Below are positions 54,426 to 62,656 of a stretch of DNA of 64,000 nucleotides, one piece after another. Both the position numbers and the translations under genes were made by a program. Position 1 is the first letter of the stretch. Each line of letters opens with the position of its first letter. The notes under the pieces are model-generated. The model was not told the DNA's origin. It did no database searches and saw nothing but the letters and a program-made list of their open reading frames with translations. The stretch lies in contig NZ_CP049744.1 of the NCBI RefSeq assembly GCF_000760935.2, positions 5,642,032 to 5,706,031 of the forward strand, given 5' to 3'. Source of the DNA: Rhodococcoides fascians A25f (GTDB lineage Bacteria > Actinomycetota > Actinomycetes > Mycobacteriales > Mycobacteriaceae).

Positions 54426-55337
54426 ATGGACGGTACCGATACCTGGGGGATTGCGAGCGCAGACTTTCTGCGGTGGTATCTGCTCGCCGCGTTTCTCGCC
54501 GTGGCCCTGGTGCTGCTGAGCAATTGGCTCGCCTCGCACCGGTCCGTTCCCGCCTCTCCTACCGGGCGGGTGCTCACGCCGCCCGAGGTCGGGGCACTCA
54601 CCAACGACACGCAGGCAGTGATGGCGTCGTTGGCGATCCTCAGAGGTGCAGACGTGATCGACTCCCGGGGCAGAGTGCGGCGCGCCTTGACCGCCACCGA
54701 GCGGACACATCTGGATTGGTTCACCCGCACCGTCCTCGAAAGACTCGGCAGCGGCAAAGCACCCCTGGTTCGATCCCGACTGGTGACGAACATGTCCGTA
54801 GCGTGCGCGCAGCTGCGGAGCCAGCTCATCAATGAGGGTCTGCTGCACGGGCGGTCCGAGCGTGGTGCATCGACTGTCCGTGTGTTCCCGATCCTGTTCG
54901 TCGCAGCCGTCGGATTCGTACGGGTGATCTCCGGCCTTGCGAACGGAAAACCGGTGCTTTTCCTCGTCGGCATCATCGTATTGCTGCTGCTCACACTCCC
55001 GTTCGTTCGGCGTCGACGCCGCCGCACCGCACGAGGAGACGCGGAACTCCGACGCCTTCGCGTCGAGAACGACTATCTCTCACCGCGCTCTCGTCCGTCG
55101 TTCACCGCGTACGGGCCGTCACGAGCGGGCATGTCGGCTGCACTCTTCGGAACGGGGGCTCTGCTGATGCTCGATCCGGCCATGGCGGGTGCCCTCAGTT
55201 ATGGCTCTGCCCAGGCCGGCGGAGCTGCATCGTTCGGTTTCGGCGGCGACAGTGGTGGCGGTAGCAGCGGTGACGGAGGCGGCAGCAGCTGCGGTGGTGG
55301 AGGCGGCTGTGGCGGCGGGGGCGGGTGCGGCGGGTGA
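54426..55337 (+). CDS. TIGR04222 membrane protein with C-terminal Cys/Gly tail
   Basis: A 303-residue membrane protein with hydrophobic segments at about residues 13-33, 150-188 and 233-253, and a cytoplasmic-looking domain in between (LTPPEVGALTNDTQAVMASL). The last 50 residues are Gly/Ser-rich and end with Cys289, Cys295 and Cys301, each separated by five Gly, then two Gly and stop. TIGR04222 proteins often carry such tails. The tail resembles a substrate for peptide modification rather than a structural domain. The ATG follows GGTGGTG. It overlaps the DUF692 gene by GTGA, so enzyme and candidate substrate are translationally coupled. Confidence 0.82.
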   Translation: MDGTDTWGIASADFLRWYLLAAFLAVALVLLSNWLASHRSVPASPTGRVLTPPEVGALTNDTQAVMASLAILRGADVIDSRGRVRRALTATERTHLDWFTRTVLERLGSGKAPLVRSRLVTNMSVACAQLRSQLINEGLLHGRSERGASTVRVFPILFVAAVGFVRVISGLANGKPVLFLVGIIVLLLLTLPFVRRRRRRTARGDAELRRLRVENDYLSPRSRPSFTAYGPSRAGMSAALFGTGALLMLDPAMAGALSYGSAQAGGAASFGFGGDSGGGSSGDGGGSSCGGGGGCGGGGGCGG

Positions 55338-56173
55338 CCACCTACCCACTGCCCGTCGGTCTCGGAATCGGCTGGCGCTCCGAGATTTCGGGGATCGTCT
55401 CGCAGTTGCCGGGGCTCGCGTTCTGTGAGGTGATCGCCGAATCGATCGGGGACCACGCACCGGAGCGCCTCACCTCGTTGGGCGTCCCCGTCGTCACTCA
55501 TGGAATCGGTTTGTCTCTGGGCGGTGCGGAGCCGTTGGAGCACAACCGAATAGCGCAATTGGAGCGGGTCGCCTCGCTGCTCGGGTCGCCGATCGTGAGC
55601 GAACACATCGCATTCGTTCGTGCCGACGGCATCGAGGCCGGGCATTTGCTTCCGATGCCGCGGACCCGCGAGGCCTTGACTGTGCTGACTCGAAACATAG
55701 CGCGAACGCAGGACGGACTTTCGGTGCCGTTGGCGGTGGAAAATATTGCAGCGCTGTTCGATTGGCCCGATGACGAGCTGACCGAGGGCGAGTTCCTCAG
55801 CGAGCTGGTAGAGCGTACGGGCGTCGACTTGGTGTTGGACATCGCCAACGTCTACGCCAACGCGCGCAACCGACGCCGTGACCCGTGGACCGAACTGGCC
55901 CGGCTGCCTCTGGACCGAATTGCGTACTGCCACATCGCCGGTGGCACGGTACGTGATGGCGTCTACCACGATTCGCACACCGCGGCGGTTCCCGAAGAGG
56001 TACTCGAGCTACTCAGAACGTTCACTGCAGCCGGGCACCGCACACCACTCATGCTCGAGCGCGACGAACACTACCCACCCGAAGTCGAGCTGCTGGACGA
56101 ACTCGACGCGATCGCCGATTCTGCAGGCCTGGAACGAATCACGCCGAACCGGGTGCTGGGTCCGACGGTGTGA
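55334..56173 (+). CDS. DUF692 multinuclear iron oxidase (MNIO) family protein
   Basis: A 279-residue TIM-barrel enzyme of the DUF692/UPF0276 family, to which MbnB, TglH and ChrH belong. Family ligands can be placed: His56 (THGIGLSLGG), His91 (SEHIAF), Glu136-Asn137 (AVENIA), Asp169 and Asn172 (VLDIANVYANARN), His200 (CHIAGG), Asp213 and His215 (YHDSHTAAV) and Glu242 (LERDEHYPP). Known members use two or three iron atoms and O2 to remodel cysteine in peptides. The GTG start overlaps the stop of the Cys-tailed membrane protein. The next gene begins with a second GTGA overlap. Confidence 0.88.
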   Translation: MTTYPLPVGLGIGWRSEISGIVSQLPGLAFCEVIAESIGDHAPERLTSLGVPVVTHGIGLSLGGAEPLEHNRIAQLERVASLLGSPIVSEHIAFVRADGIEAGHLLPMPRTREALTVLTRNIARTQDGLSVPLAVENIAALFDWPDDELTEGEFLSELVERTGVDLVLDIANVYANARNRRRDPWTELARLPLDRIAYCHIAGGTVRDGVYHDSHTAAVPEEVLELLRTFTAAGHRTPLMLERDEHYPPEVELLDELDAIADSAGLERITPNRVLGPTV

Positions 56174-57717
56174 GCGAGGACCTGGCTCGCCGTCAGAAGG
56201 AGCTCATCCGTGCGCTCGTGGCGGGAGAGCCGCCGCCCCCGGGGTTCGATTCGGACACCATCGACACCGCTCGAACAGCTCTCTTGCGCAAGCGAGCAGC
56301 CGAGATCGCGGCTCGGTACCCGGCTGTGCCGTCGGCGATGGGGGAGAGGTACGACGAGCTCTTTCACCGATGGGCATCCGACCGTCCGAAGGTATCCACC
56401 GCCGCCGATGCAGAGGCCTTCTACGAGGCAATGAAACAGGCAGGGGAGCTGGACACGACACATCCGGGACTGTCCGGGCAGCGAATGTCCTACATGGCCG
56501 ACGCCCGCAACTCACTCGTGCGCTTTCGCAGTCCGCTGCGCCGCACGTGGTTGACGTCGCTGTTCGGCGCAGTGCTGCTCGTTGCCCTACCGATCGTCAT
56601 CGTGACCGGTCTACTGTCGTACATCGCGTACGGGCCCCAGTTCGGCCAGGCCAGGCCGGGTGCCGTCGGGTGGTTGCGGTTGCCGTTCTTCGATTGGCCT
56701 ACGAACCCTGCCTGGCTCTACCAGCTGACGCAAGGGCTGCACGTGGGATTGGGCCTGATCATCGTGCCGCTCGTCATCGCGAAACTGTGGTCGGTGATGC
56801 CCAAGCTCGTCGAACTACCGCCGGTGCGCTCACCCGCGCATGCGCTCGAACGCCTGTCGCTGCTCGCTCTTGTCGGCGGTCTGCTGTTCGAGATCGTCAC
56901 CGGTGTTCTCAACATCCAGTACGACTACGTCTTCGGCTTCGACTTCTACGCCGCCCACTACTTCGGTGCCTGGGTGTTCATCGCCGGATTCCTCGTCCAT
57001 CTCGGTCTCAAGGTGCCGTTGATGTGGCGAACCCTGCGGTCCGAGTCGCTGATGGACGTGCTGCGCGCTCGAAACGAGTCCCCCGACCAGGGCCACACGA
57101 CAACGATGAACCGCCGCGGCGCAATCGGATTGGTCGCTGCTGGAATGGGTTTCGTCGCTGTGCTCACGGTGGGCCAGACGGTCGGGGGCGTTCTCCGCAA
57201 GGCCGCGATTCTGCTGCCGCGCGGGCGCTCCTACGGCGACGGCCCCAACGACTTTCAGATCAATCGGACCGCGGAGGCGGCGGGAATCACCGAGGCACAG
57301 ACCGGAGCCGACTGGCAGTTGACGATCGCAGGCGCAGCCGACGACGCCGTTCCGGTGGTGCTGTCCCGCGGCAGGCTGCTGTCGATGCCGCAACGCACTG
57401 CCGAACTTCCCATCGCCTGTGTCGAAGGATGGTCGACGACTCAGACCTGGACCGGCGTCCCGTTGGCAGAACTCGCCGCCCTCGCGGGTGTGTCCGAACC
57501 ACGCTCGGCCGAGGTGACCTCGCTCGAGCAGAACGGCGCCTTCACTCGCGCAGTGCTGCAGGGAAATCAAGTAGCACATACCGACTCGTTGCTGGCCTTG
57601 AAAGTCAACGGTGTCGATCTCTCGCTCGACCACGGCTATCCCGCACGGGTGATCGTGCCTGCGCTACCGGGCGTGCACAACACCAAGTGGGTTTCGTCGA
57701 TCGTGTTCCGTTCGTGA
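56170..57717 (+). CDS. MNIO-partner-like domain fused to cytochrome b561-type membrane molybdopterin oxidoreductase
   Basis: A 515-residue protein in three parts. Residues 1-105 are a soluble helical domain (ELIRALVAGEPPPPGFDSDT), resembling the short partner proteins encoded next to actinobacterial DUF692 genes. Residues about 128-285 hold four membrane helices with His191, His263 and His277 as likely haem ligands, as in cytochrome b561. A fifth hydrophobic segment at 318-336 precedes a sulfite-oxidase-fold molybdopterin domain (about 375-515) with Mo-ligand Cys417 in IACVEGWS. The GTG overlaps the DUF692 stop. The arrangement links peptide oxidation to a membrane electron chain; this is inference. 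Confidence 0.8.
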   Translation: MSEDLARRQKELIRALVAGEPPPPGFDSDTIDTARTALLRKRAAEIAARYPAVPSAMGERYDELFHRWASDRPKVSTAADAEAFYEAMKQAGELDTTHPGLSGQRMSYMADARNSLVRFRSPLRRTWLTSLFGAVLLVALPIVIVTGLLSYIAYGPQFGQARPGAVGWLRLPFFDWPTNPAWLYQLTQGLHVGLGLIIVPLVIAKLWSVMPKLVELPPVRSPAHALERLSLLALVGGLLFEIVTGVLNIQYDYVFGFDFYAAHYFGAWVFIAGFLVHLGLKVPLMWRTLRSESLMDVLRARNESPDQGHTTTMNRRGAIGLVAAGMGFVAVLTVGQTVGGVLRKAAILLPRGRSYGDGPNDFQINRTAEAAGITEAQTGADWQLTIAGAADDAVPVVLSRGRLLSMPQRTAELPIACVEGWSTTQTWTGVPLAELAALAGVSEPRSAEVTSLEQNGAFTRAVLQGNQVAHTDSLLALKVNGVDLSLDHGYPARVIVPALPGVHNTKWVSSIVFRS

Positions 57718-57823
57718 CTTTCAAAATCTCCGTGAATAGTAAAGAATATTTTTTCGGTAGCCCGCGGGGTTGCCGACGAGGGAGCAATCCTTCGCCTGGA
57801 TGAGTCCAGAAGGTCACGCCACG

Positions 57824-58423
57824 ATGCACGCACTGTCCAGAGGGTTTCTCGCCGCGGGTGCAACACTCACGCTGCTCTTCGCCGCAGGCTGCTCGTCGTC
57901 CGACTCGGGCAACGCCGTTGCCGCAGACACCACCTCGTCTTCGACGTCGGCCGCTGCCAGCACCACCGACGACGTCACCGGCCAGGAGGGCATCGACGCC
58001 GGTGGTTCCACCGATATCGATGTCGAGATCGGTCAATGCGTCGAGCTCGGCGGCACGATGACCGCCGCCACCATCGCCAACGCAGAGTGCGGCAGCATGG
58101 AATCGAACTACAAGGTCATTGCGAAGGCCGAGCAGAACGAGCAGTGCCCCACCGATGTCAATCAGACGTACTACGAGACTCTCGACGGCGTGGAGCAGGG
58201 CGCTCTGTGCCTCGACGTGGATTGGGTCGTCGACGGATGCATGAGCGTTCCCACCGGCGGTATCGACGAGCCCGCACGTGTCGACTGCAGCGACCCCAGC
58301 GCGACCGACGTCGAACAGGTCACCGAGATCAAGACAGGCACCGCCGACCCCAACGACTGCCCCGAGGGCGGGTTTGCTTACGAGGCAAGGCAGTTCGTCG
58401 TGTGCACCACAACGATCTCCTAG
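57824..58423 (+). CDS. LppU-like lipoprotein
   Basis: A 199-residue lipoprotein with signal peptide and lipobox FAAGC (Cys near residue 23), a Ser/Thr-rich linker, and a domain with six cysteines (IGQCVELGG, NAECGSME, EQCPTDVN, GALCLDVDW, DGCMSVP, VVCTTTIS). This pattern fits the LppU family of corynebacteria and mycobacteria, of unknown function. The ATG at 57824 has GAAGG about 10 bases upstream; an ATG at 57800 is possible. The region before it is AT-rich and may hold its promoter. Confidence 0.78.
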   Translation: MHALSRGFLAAGATLTLLFAAGCSSSDSGNAVAADTTSSSTSAAASTTDDVTGQEGIDAGGSTDIDVEIGQCVELGGTMTAATIANAECGSMESNYKVIAKAEQNEQCPTDVNQTYYETLDGVEQGALCLDVDWVVDGCMSVPTGGIDEPARVDCSDPSATDVEQVTEIKTGTADPNDCPEGGFAYEARQFVVCTTTIS

Positions 58424-58432
58424 CCCTCCCTG

Positions 58433-59194
58433 TCACTGCAACTGCGCTGTCATCATCTGGGTGACGTAGTGATAGTCCAGGTGTCCGTGCTCGGTGATCG
58501 CCGCGTGCACCGCGTTCAGCACTTCGTCTCGCCGCGTGTCGTCGAGTACCAGATGACTCGAGTACGTCGCGGCCATCGCACAGAATTCGTCCGCCGTGTA
58601 GCGCTGGACCCACCTGTACGTCGATGACGACCAGGGTCCGAAGCCGTCGGCGGGAGGCACGGTCGACTCCGATTGCGCACCGAGAGACCGTGCCAACAGC
58701 GGTGCCGCTTCGGGTTCGGTCGCGTCGTATGCAGCTCTGACGGCATCCCACGCCGGCCCGTCGAGGTCACCCGGCATGTTCCACCACAGTCGCAGTGCGC
58801 CGCCCGGGACCAACGCGCGGGCCGCCACCGCCGCTCCTCGCTCGTGGTTCACCCAATGCCAGGACTGCGCGGCGACGACCACATCGAACGACGCCGGCTC
58901 GATTGCACACTCCTCGAATCGCGACACCTGCACCTCGACGTCGAGATTCTCGGTACGACGCCGAACGACCTCTGCCATGCCCGAATCCGGTTCCACCGCA
59001 ACCACGGATGCGCCGAGTTCGGCCAACGCAACGGTGGCTTTACCGGTACCGGCTCCGGCCTCGAGTACTCGCAGCCTGCCTCCGGTCGCGATGTCCGCGT
59101 ACAACTCGGCGGGGTAGCCGGGTCGGGCGCGGTCGTAGTTCTCCGCAACTCGGCCGAAAGTCAGTCCACGTTCCGGGCGCGCATCCTCTGGCAT
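58433..59194 (-). CDS. Class I SAM-dependent methyltransferase
   Basis: A 253-residue methyltransferase with the N-terminal FGRVAENYDRARPGYP motif and the SAM loop VLEAGAGTGKATVALAELG, then VVAVEPDSGM and VVAAQSWHWV. It belongs to the group often labelled UbiE/trans-aconitate-like, with no defined substrate. Length is normal. It meets the LppU-like gene tail to tail with a 9-base gap. Confidence 0.85.
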   Translation of the reverse strand: MPEDARPERGLTFGRVAENYDRARPGYPAELYADIATGGRLRVLEAGAGTGKATVALAELGASVVAVEPDSGMAEVVRRRTENLDVEVQVSRFEECAIEPASFDVVVAAQSWHWVNHERGAAVAARALVPGGALRLWWNMPGDLDGPAWDAVRAAYDATEPEAAPLLARSLGAQSESTVPPADGFGPWSSSTYRWVQRYTADEFCAMAATYSSHLVLDDTRRDEVLNAVHAAITEHGHLDYHYVTQMMTAQLQ

Positions 59195-59306
59195 GTTAGC
59201 CAGAGTACCGATCTACACCCCGGTCGCCGGTCATCGACTTGCCAGCTGTGGCCCCAGTGGTAAAGAGTGATTAAAACCACAACGTATGCCCCGTGGAGGA
59301 GACCTC

Positions 59307-60557
59307 ATGACCGAGACGACCGCGCCCCCGAAGTGGAAGGTGGTCGGCCCCGGACTGGTGGTTGCCGCCACCGGCATCGGAGCCGCCGATCTGGTTGCGA
59401 CCCTGGTTGCCGGATCGCGCTACGGCTACGCCCTGCTGTGGGTCATCATCGTCGGTGTCGTCATGAAAGTTGTTCTGGTAGAGGGCGCCGGGCGCTACAC
59501 GCTGGCCTCGGGCAACACGATATTCCAGGGTTGGCGGTCGCTGGGCAAGTGGACGACCGTGTATTTCGCGCCGTACATCGTGATCTGGGGATTCGTCTAC
59601 GGTGCGGCCGCGATGTCGTCGAGCGCACTGCCGATCGTTGCCCTGTTTCCCGCGTTGGATCTCAAAGTCGTTGCCATCGCGTCCGGACTCCTCGGCTTCG
59701 CATTGATCTGGCTCGGGAGCTACGGCTTCTTCGAGAAGATCATCACCGTCTTCGTCGGCATCATGTTCGTGACGGTCATCGGCGCTGCGGTGGTGGCGGT
59801 TCCGAACGTTCCCGCGGTCATCAAGGGCATCGTCCCCACCATTCCCGACGGCTCCATCGTGTACGTCCTCGGCCTCGCCGGCGGTGTCGGCGGCACCATC
59901 ACGCTCGCGGCGTACGGCTACTGGCTCCGCGAGAAGGGCTGGATCACACCGAAATTCATGCGGGTGATGCGGATCGACAACTCGATGGCCTACGTCATCT
60001 CCGGGATCTTCGTGCTGGCGATGCTCATCGTCGGTGCCGAATTGCTCTATTCCTCGCAGATTGCGATCTCCACCGGCGATCAGGGCCTGATCCAGCTGTC
60101 CGACGTTCTCGCCGAGCGCTACGGCACCGTGTTCGGCTACGTCTTTCTCATCGGCTTCTGGTCGGCGTCGTTCTCGTCCCTGATCGGGGTCTGGAACGGC
60201 GTCAGCCTGATGTTCGCGGACTTCGTCGGCAACCTGAAGGGACTCGAACAGGGGCACTCGGACACTCGCATCGGCGGCAAGTACTTCCGTTGGTACGTCG
60301 CATGGTTGACGTTCCCGCCGATGGCACTGCTGTGGCTGGATCAGCCCATCGGTCTCGTACTCACGTACGGGGTGCTCGGCGCAGTGTTCATGCCGTTCCT
60401 GGCGGTGACTCTGCTCGTTCTTCTCAACAGCGACCGAGTGCCGAAGCAGTGGCGCAACGGCTGGTTCACCAATCTCGCGCTCGGCATCTGCGCGTTCCTG
60501 TTCGCCTGGCTCGCCGTCGACCAGGTACTGGACGCTCTGGACAAGTACGTTTACTGA
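59307..60557 (+). CDS. Nramp-like transporter lacking the canonical metal motif
   Basis: A 416-residue membrane protein with 11 hydrophobic segments and overall Nramp (LeuT-fold) shape. The first helix reads GPGLVVAATGIGAADLVATL, where metal-transporting Nramps have a Asp-Pro-Gly-Asn motif. The sixth-helix region (GVGGTITLAAYGYWLREKG) lacks the usual Met-Pro-His. The substrate is therefore probably not Mn2+ or Fe2+. The ATG at 59307 has GGAGGAG 6 bases upstream. Arms GTGGT and ACCAC lie at the upstream flank (about 59259-59282) and could be an operator. Confidence 0.8.
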   Translation: MTETTAPPKWKVVGPGLVVAATGIGAADLVATLVAGSRYGYALLWVIIVGVVMKVVLVEGAGRYTLASGNTIFQGWRSLGKWTTVYFAPYIVIWGFVYGAAAMSSSALPIVALFPALDLKVVAIASGLLGFALIWLGSYGFFEKIITVFVGIMFVTVIGAAVVAVPNVPAVIKGIVPTIPDGSIVYVLGLAGGVGGTITLAAYGYWLREKGWITPKFMRVMRIDNSMAYVISGIFVLAMLIVGAELLYSSQIAISTGDQGLIQLSDVLAERYGTVFGYVFLIGFWSASFSSLIGVWNGVSLMFADFVGNLKGLEQGHSDTRIGGKYFRWYVAWLTFPPMALLWLDQPIGLVLTYGVLGAVFMPFLAVTLLVLLNSDRVPKQWRNGWFTNLALGICAFLFAWLAVDQVLDALDKYVY

Positions 60558-60997
60558 CCGGCTGCTTCCAGGCGACCCCGCAGGGTCGACTCGGTGTGCC
60601 GAATCGCTTGACCGACAACGGGTTCCACGACAGCTCCGAGCACCTTGCCGGCGATACCGCCGGGCAGGCTGTAGCGGAAGACGACCACCAGCCGGGTTCG
60701 GCCGTCACCGGCGTCCTCGAACGACCACGTGGACGAGTTCGACAGCCCCTCGACCGACTCGAGGGTGAGTCGCTCGTTGTGGACCCACTCGGTCACGTGT
60801 ACAACGGATTTGAGCGCTTTGGGGCCGATCTGCATCGTCGCGTCGTACGTGGCTCCGAGACCGGATGTGATCTCGCTCGTAGGCTCGAACCGGGTGATGC
60901 CGAACATCCACTGCGGCACGTTACGAAAATCGTCGAGGTAGGCGAATGCCGCCTCCCGACTGGTCGACGCGATCGCCGAATGATTGATTACCCGCAC
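60551..60997 (-). CDS. SRPBCC-family polyketide cyclase/START-like protein
   Basis: A 148-residue helix-grip protein: NHSAIASTSREAAFAYLDDF at the N terminus, FGITRFEP, a beta sheet of alternating residues and a long C-terminal helix. Such proteins bind hydrophobic ligands; no specific function can be read. The start is a GTG. It overlaps the 3' end of the Nramp-like gene by 7 bases on the opposite strand. Confidence 0.82.
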   Translation of the reverse strand: MRVINHSAIASTSREAAFAYLDDFRNVPQWMFGITRFEPTSEITSGLGATYDATMQIGPKALKSVVHVTEWVHNERLTLESVEGLSNSSTWSFEDAGDGRTRLVVVFRYSLPGGIAGKVLGAVVEPVVGQAIRHTESTLRGRLEAAGQ

Positions 60998-61050
60998 TCG
61001 TGCACCTTAGTACACGCTACGCACTGTTACACACACTTTGCCGGTTCGAC

Positions 61051-62004
61051 CTACCGCTGGACATACCCCGTCTGCTTGTCCACGACGTTGACCAGCGGCG
61101 AACCGAACAGATATCGCTCCAAGTTCTCCTCGAACAGCTGCCACAACCGCTCGGCGAAGTCGTCGGCGTCCCCGGCCAGATGAGCAGTCAGGATCACGTT
61201 GTCCATGTTCCACAGCGGGCTCGATGCCGGCAGCGGCTCGACCTCGAACACGTCGAGCACTGCCCAGCCGATCGCCCCGGAGGCCAGGGCCGCACACAGG
61301 GCCTGTTCGTCGACGACCGGACCGCGGGAAATATTGACCAGACCCGCATCGGGACTCATGGCCGCGAGCACCTCGGTACCGATGAGACCACGGGTTCTCT
61401 CGGTCAACGGTGTAGCGAGCACGATGACGGCGTAATCGCCTGCATACGAACGCAATTCTTCGACGTGACGGATTCGCGCGAATTCCGCGTCGCCCGGGCG
61501 TTCGGATGTCCCCGACGCATCGACGCGCATACCGATAGCGCCGAGTACCCGGCCGATTTCACGTCCGATCGAGCCCGGTCCGACGACGAGCGCACGTTTA
61601 CCGCGAACTCCGGAGCTGACTCGATGCTCCCAGACTCGCTCACGCTGACGGCGAAGTGCCTGGGGCAGCTTCTTCACCGACGCCAGAATTCCAGCTGCGA
61701 CATATTCGGCTATCGCGTGGTCGAGTATGCCTCCGGAGTTGGTCAGCAGCCACGGTCCTTCGCGCAGACCCGGGTCCAACAGTCGATCGACTCCCGCGCT
61801 GGACGCATGAATCCACTGCAGGTTGGCGGCATTCGGCCACACGGCCTGCAGATCGACGGCCTCGAACGTGCGAAACAGCAGTACCTCGGCCCAGGAGACC
61901 GTATCGGCCAGCTCAGCGATCGCGCAGCTCCGGAACTGGACTCCAGCGATCGCCGGAAAGGCCTTTCGGTCCGAATCACTCTCGACCACAAGCACGTTCA
62001 CCAC
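61051..62004 (-). CDS. D-2-hydroxyacid dehydrogenase
   Basis: A 317-residue NAD-dependent D-isomer-specific dehydrogenase. The Rossmann loop is VVGPGSIGREIGRVLGAIG near residue 140. Catalytic Arg is in VNISRGPVVDE, Glu in VFEVEPLP, and His in LTAHLAGD. Its substrate may be glyoxylate, hydroxypyruvate or phenylpyruvate-like acids. The GTG at 62004 was chosen because GGAGG lies 11 bases before it; GTG at 62016 overlaps that ribosome site. It is divergent from the GNAT gene. Confidence 0.87.
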   Translation of the reverse strand: MVNVLVVESDSDRKAFPAIAGVQFRSCAIAELADTVSWAEVLLFRTFEAVDLQAVWPNAANLQWIHASSAGVDRLLDPGLREGPWLLTNSGGILDHAIAEYVAAGILASVKKLPQALRRQRERVWEHRVSSGVRGKRALVVGPGSIGREIGRVLGAIGMRVDASGTSERPGDAEFARIRHVEELRSYAGDYAVIVLATPLTERTRGLIGTEVLAAMSPDAGLVNISRGPVVDEQALCAALASGAIGWAVLDVFEVEPLPASSPLWNMDNVILTAHLAGDADDFAERLWQLFEENLERYLFGSPLVNVVDKQTGYVQR

Positions 62005-62033
62005 TGGTCTCGCCACCTCCGTACGATGGCACG

Positions 62034-62540
62034 GTGCTCACCGTAGAACTCGCATCCGCCGCCGACGCAGCAACGATACTCGGCCTCCGGCACGCCGCCG
62101 AGGACTGGTTGGCTGCCCGGCGAATCGATCAGTGGGTACCGCGCGAGGTACCTCTGTCGACTGTTGCTGCCCAGATAGACGCAGGCGAGTTCTACATCGC
62201 TCGACGCCACCCCGGTACCCCGATCGTCAGCGCGCTGAGATTGATCTGGGCCGACCCTGCCATCTGGCCGGAGCAGGGCGAAACCGCGGGCTACGTGCAC
62301 GGACTGGTGATCGACAGAAGCGAATCCGGCACGGGACTGGGCGCGTCGCTGCTCGAGTGGGCATCGCAGCGGACCCGGCAGGAAGGGCGAGCGCTGCTAC
62401 GTCTGGATTGCGCCGAGACCAACATCGACCTGCGCAGCTACTACCTACGGCAGGGGTTTCGCTACGTCGGTCGGCGCGATTTCGGCGACGGGAGTTCGTG
62501 GTTCAGCGTCGCACTGTTCGAAATGTCGACCGGCTTGTAG
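62034..62540 (+). CDS. GNAT-family N-acetyltransferase
   Basis: A 168-residue GNAT protein. The acetyl-CoA region runs YVHGLVIDRSESGTGLGASLLEWA, with the R/Q-x-x-G-x-G/A loop changed to ESGTGLG, and the C-terminal YYLRQGFRYVGRRDF strand is typical. It acetylates an unknown amine. The GTG at 62034 gives the family start. Only 29 bases separate it from the divergent dehydrogenase gene. Confidence 0.82.
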   Translation: MLTVELASAADAATILGLRHAAEDWLAARRIDQWVPREVPLSTVAAQIDAGEFYIARRHPGTPIVSALRLIWADPAIWPEQGETAGYVHGLVIDRSESGTGLGASLLEWASQRTRQEGRALLRLDCAETNIDLRSYYLRQGFRYVGRRDFGDGSSWFSVALFEMSTGL

Positions 62541-62554
62541 CGTGACATACATGG

Positions 62555-62656
62555 GTGAGAATCGAGATCGGAGCCGGCAGTGTCGTCACCCGCGACGTAT
62601 CGTCGCACACCTTTGCTGCGGGTAACCCGTGTCGGGCGATCCGCGCGCTACCGTGA
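62555..62656 (+). pseudogene. Relic of a hexapeptide-repeat O-acetyltransferase C terminus
   Basis: A 33-codon open frame reads IGAGSVVTRDVSSHTFAAGN and then PCRAIRALP before the stop. This is the terminal left-handed beta-helix coil and C-terminal motif of maltose/galactoside-type acetyltransferases. No upstream rest of the enzyme exists between it and the GNAT gene, so it is a remnant of a deleted gene. It overlaps the 3' end of the ABC permease gene on the other strand by 9 bases. Confidence 0.65.

Noticed and set aside
55240..55337. Gly-rich tandem repeats that look like a small repeat array
   Set aside because: They are codons of the Gly/Cys tail of the TIGR04222 protein, not spaced direct repeats of a CRISPR type.
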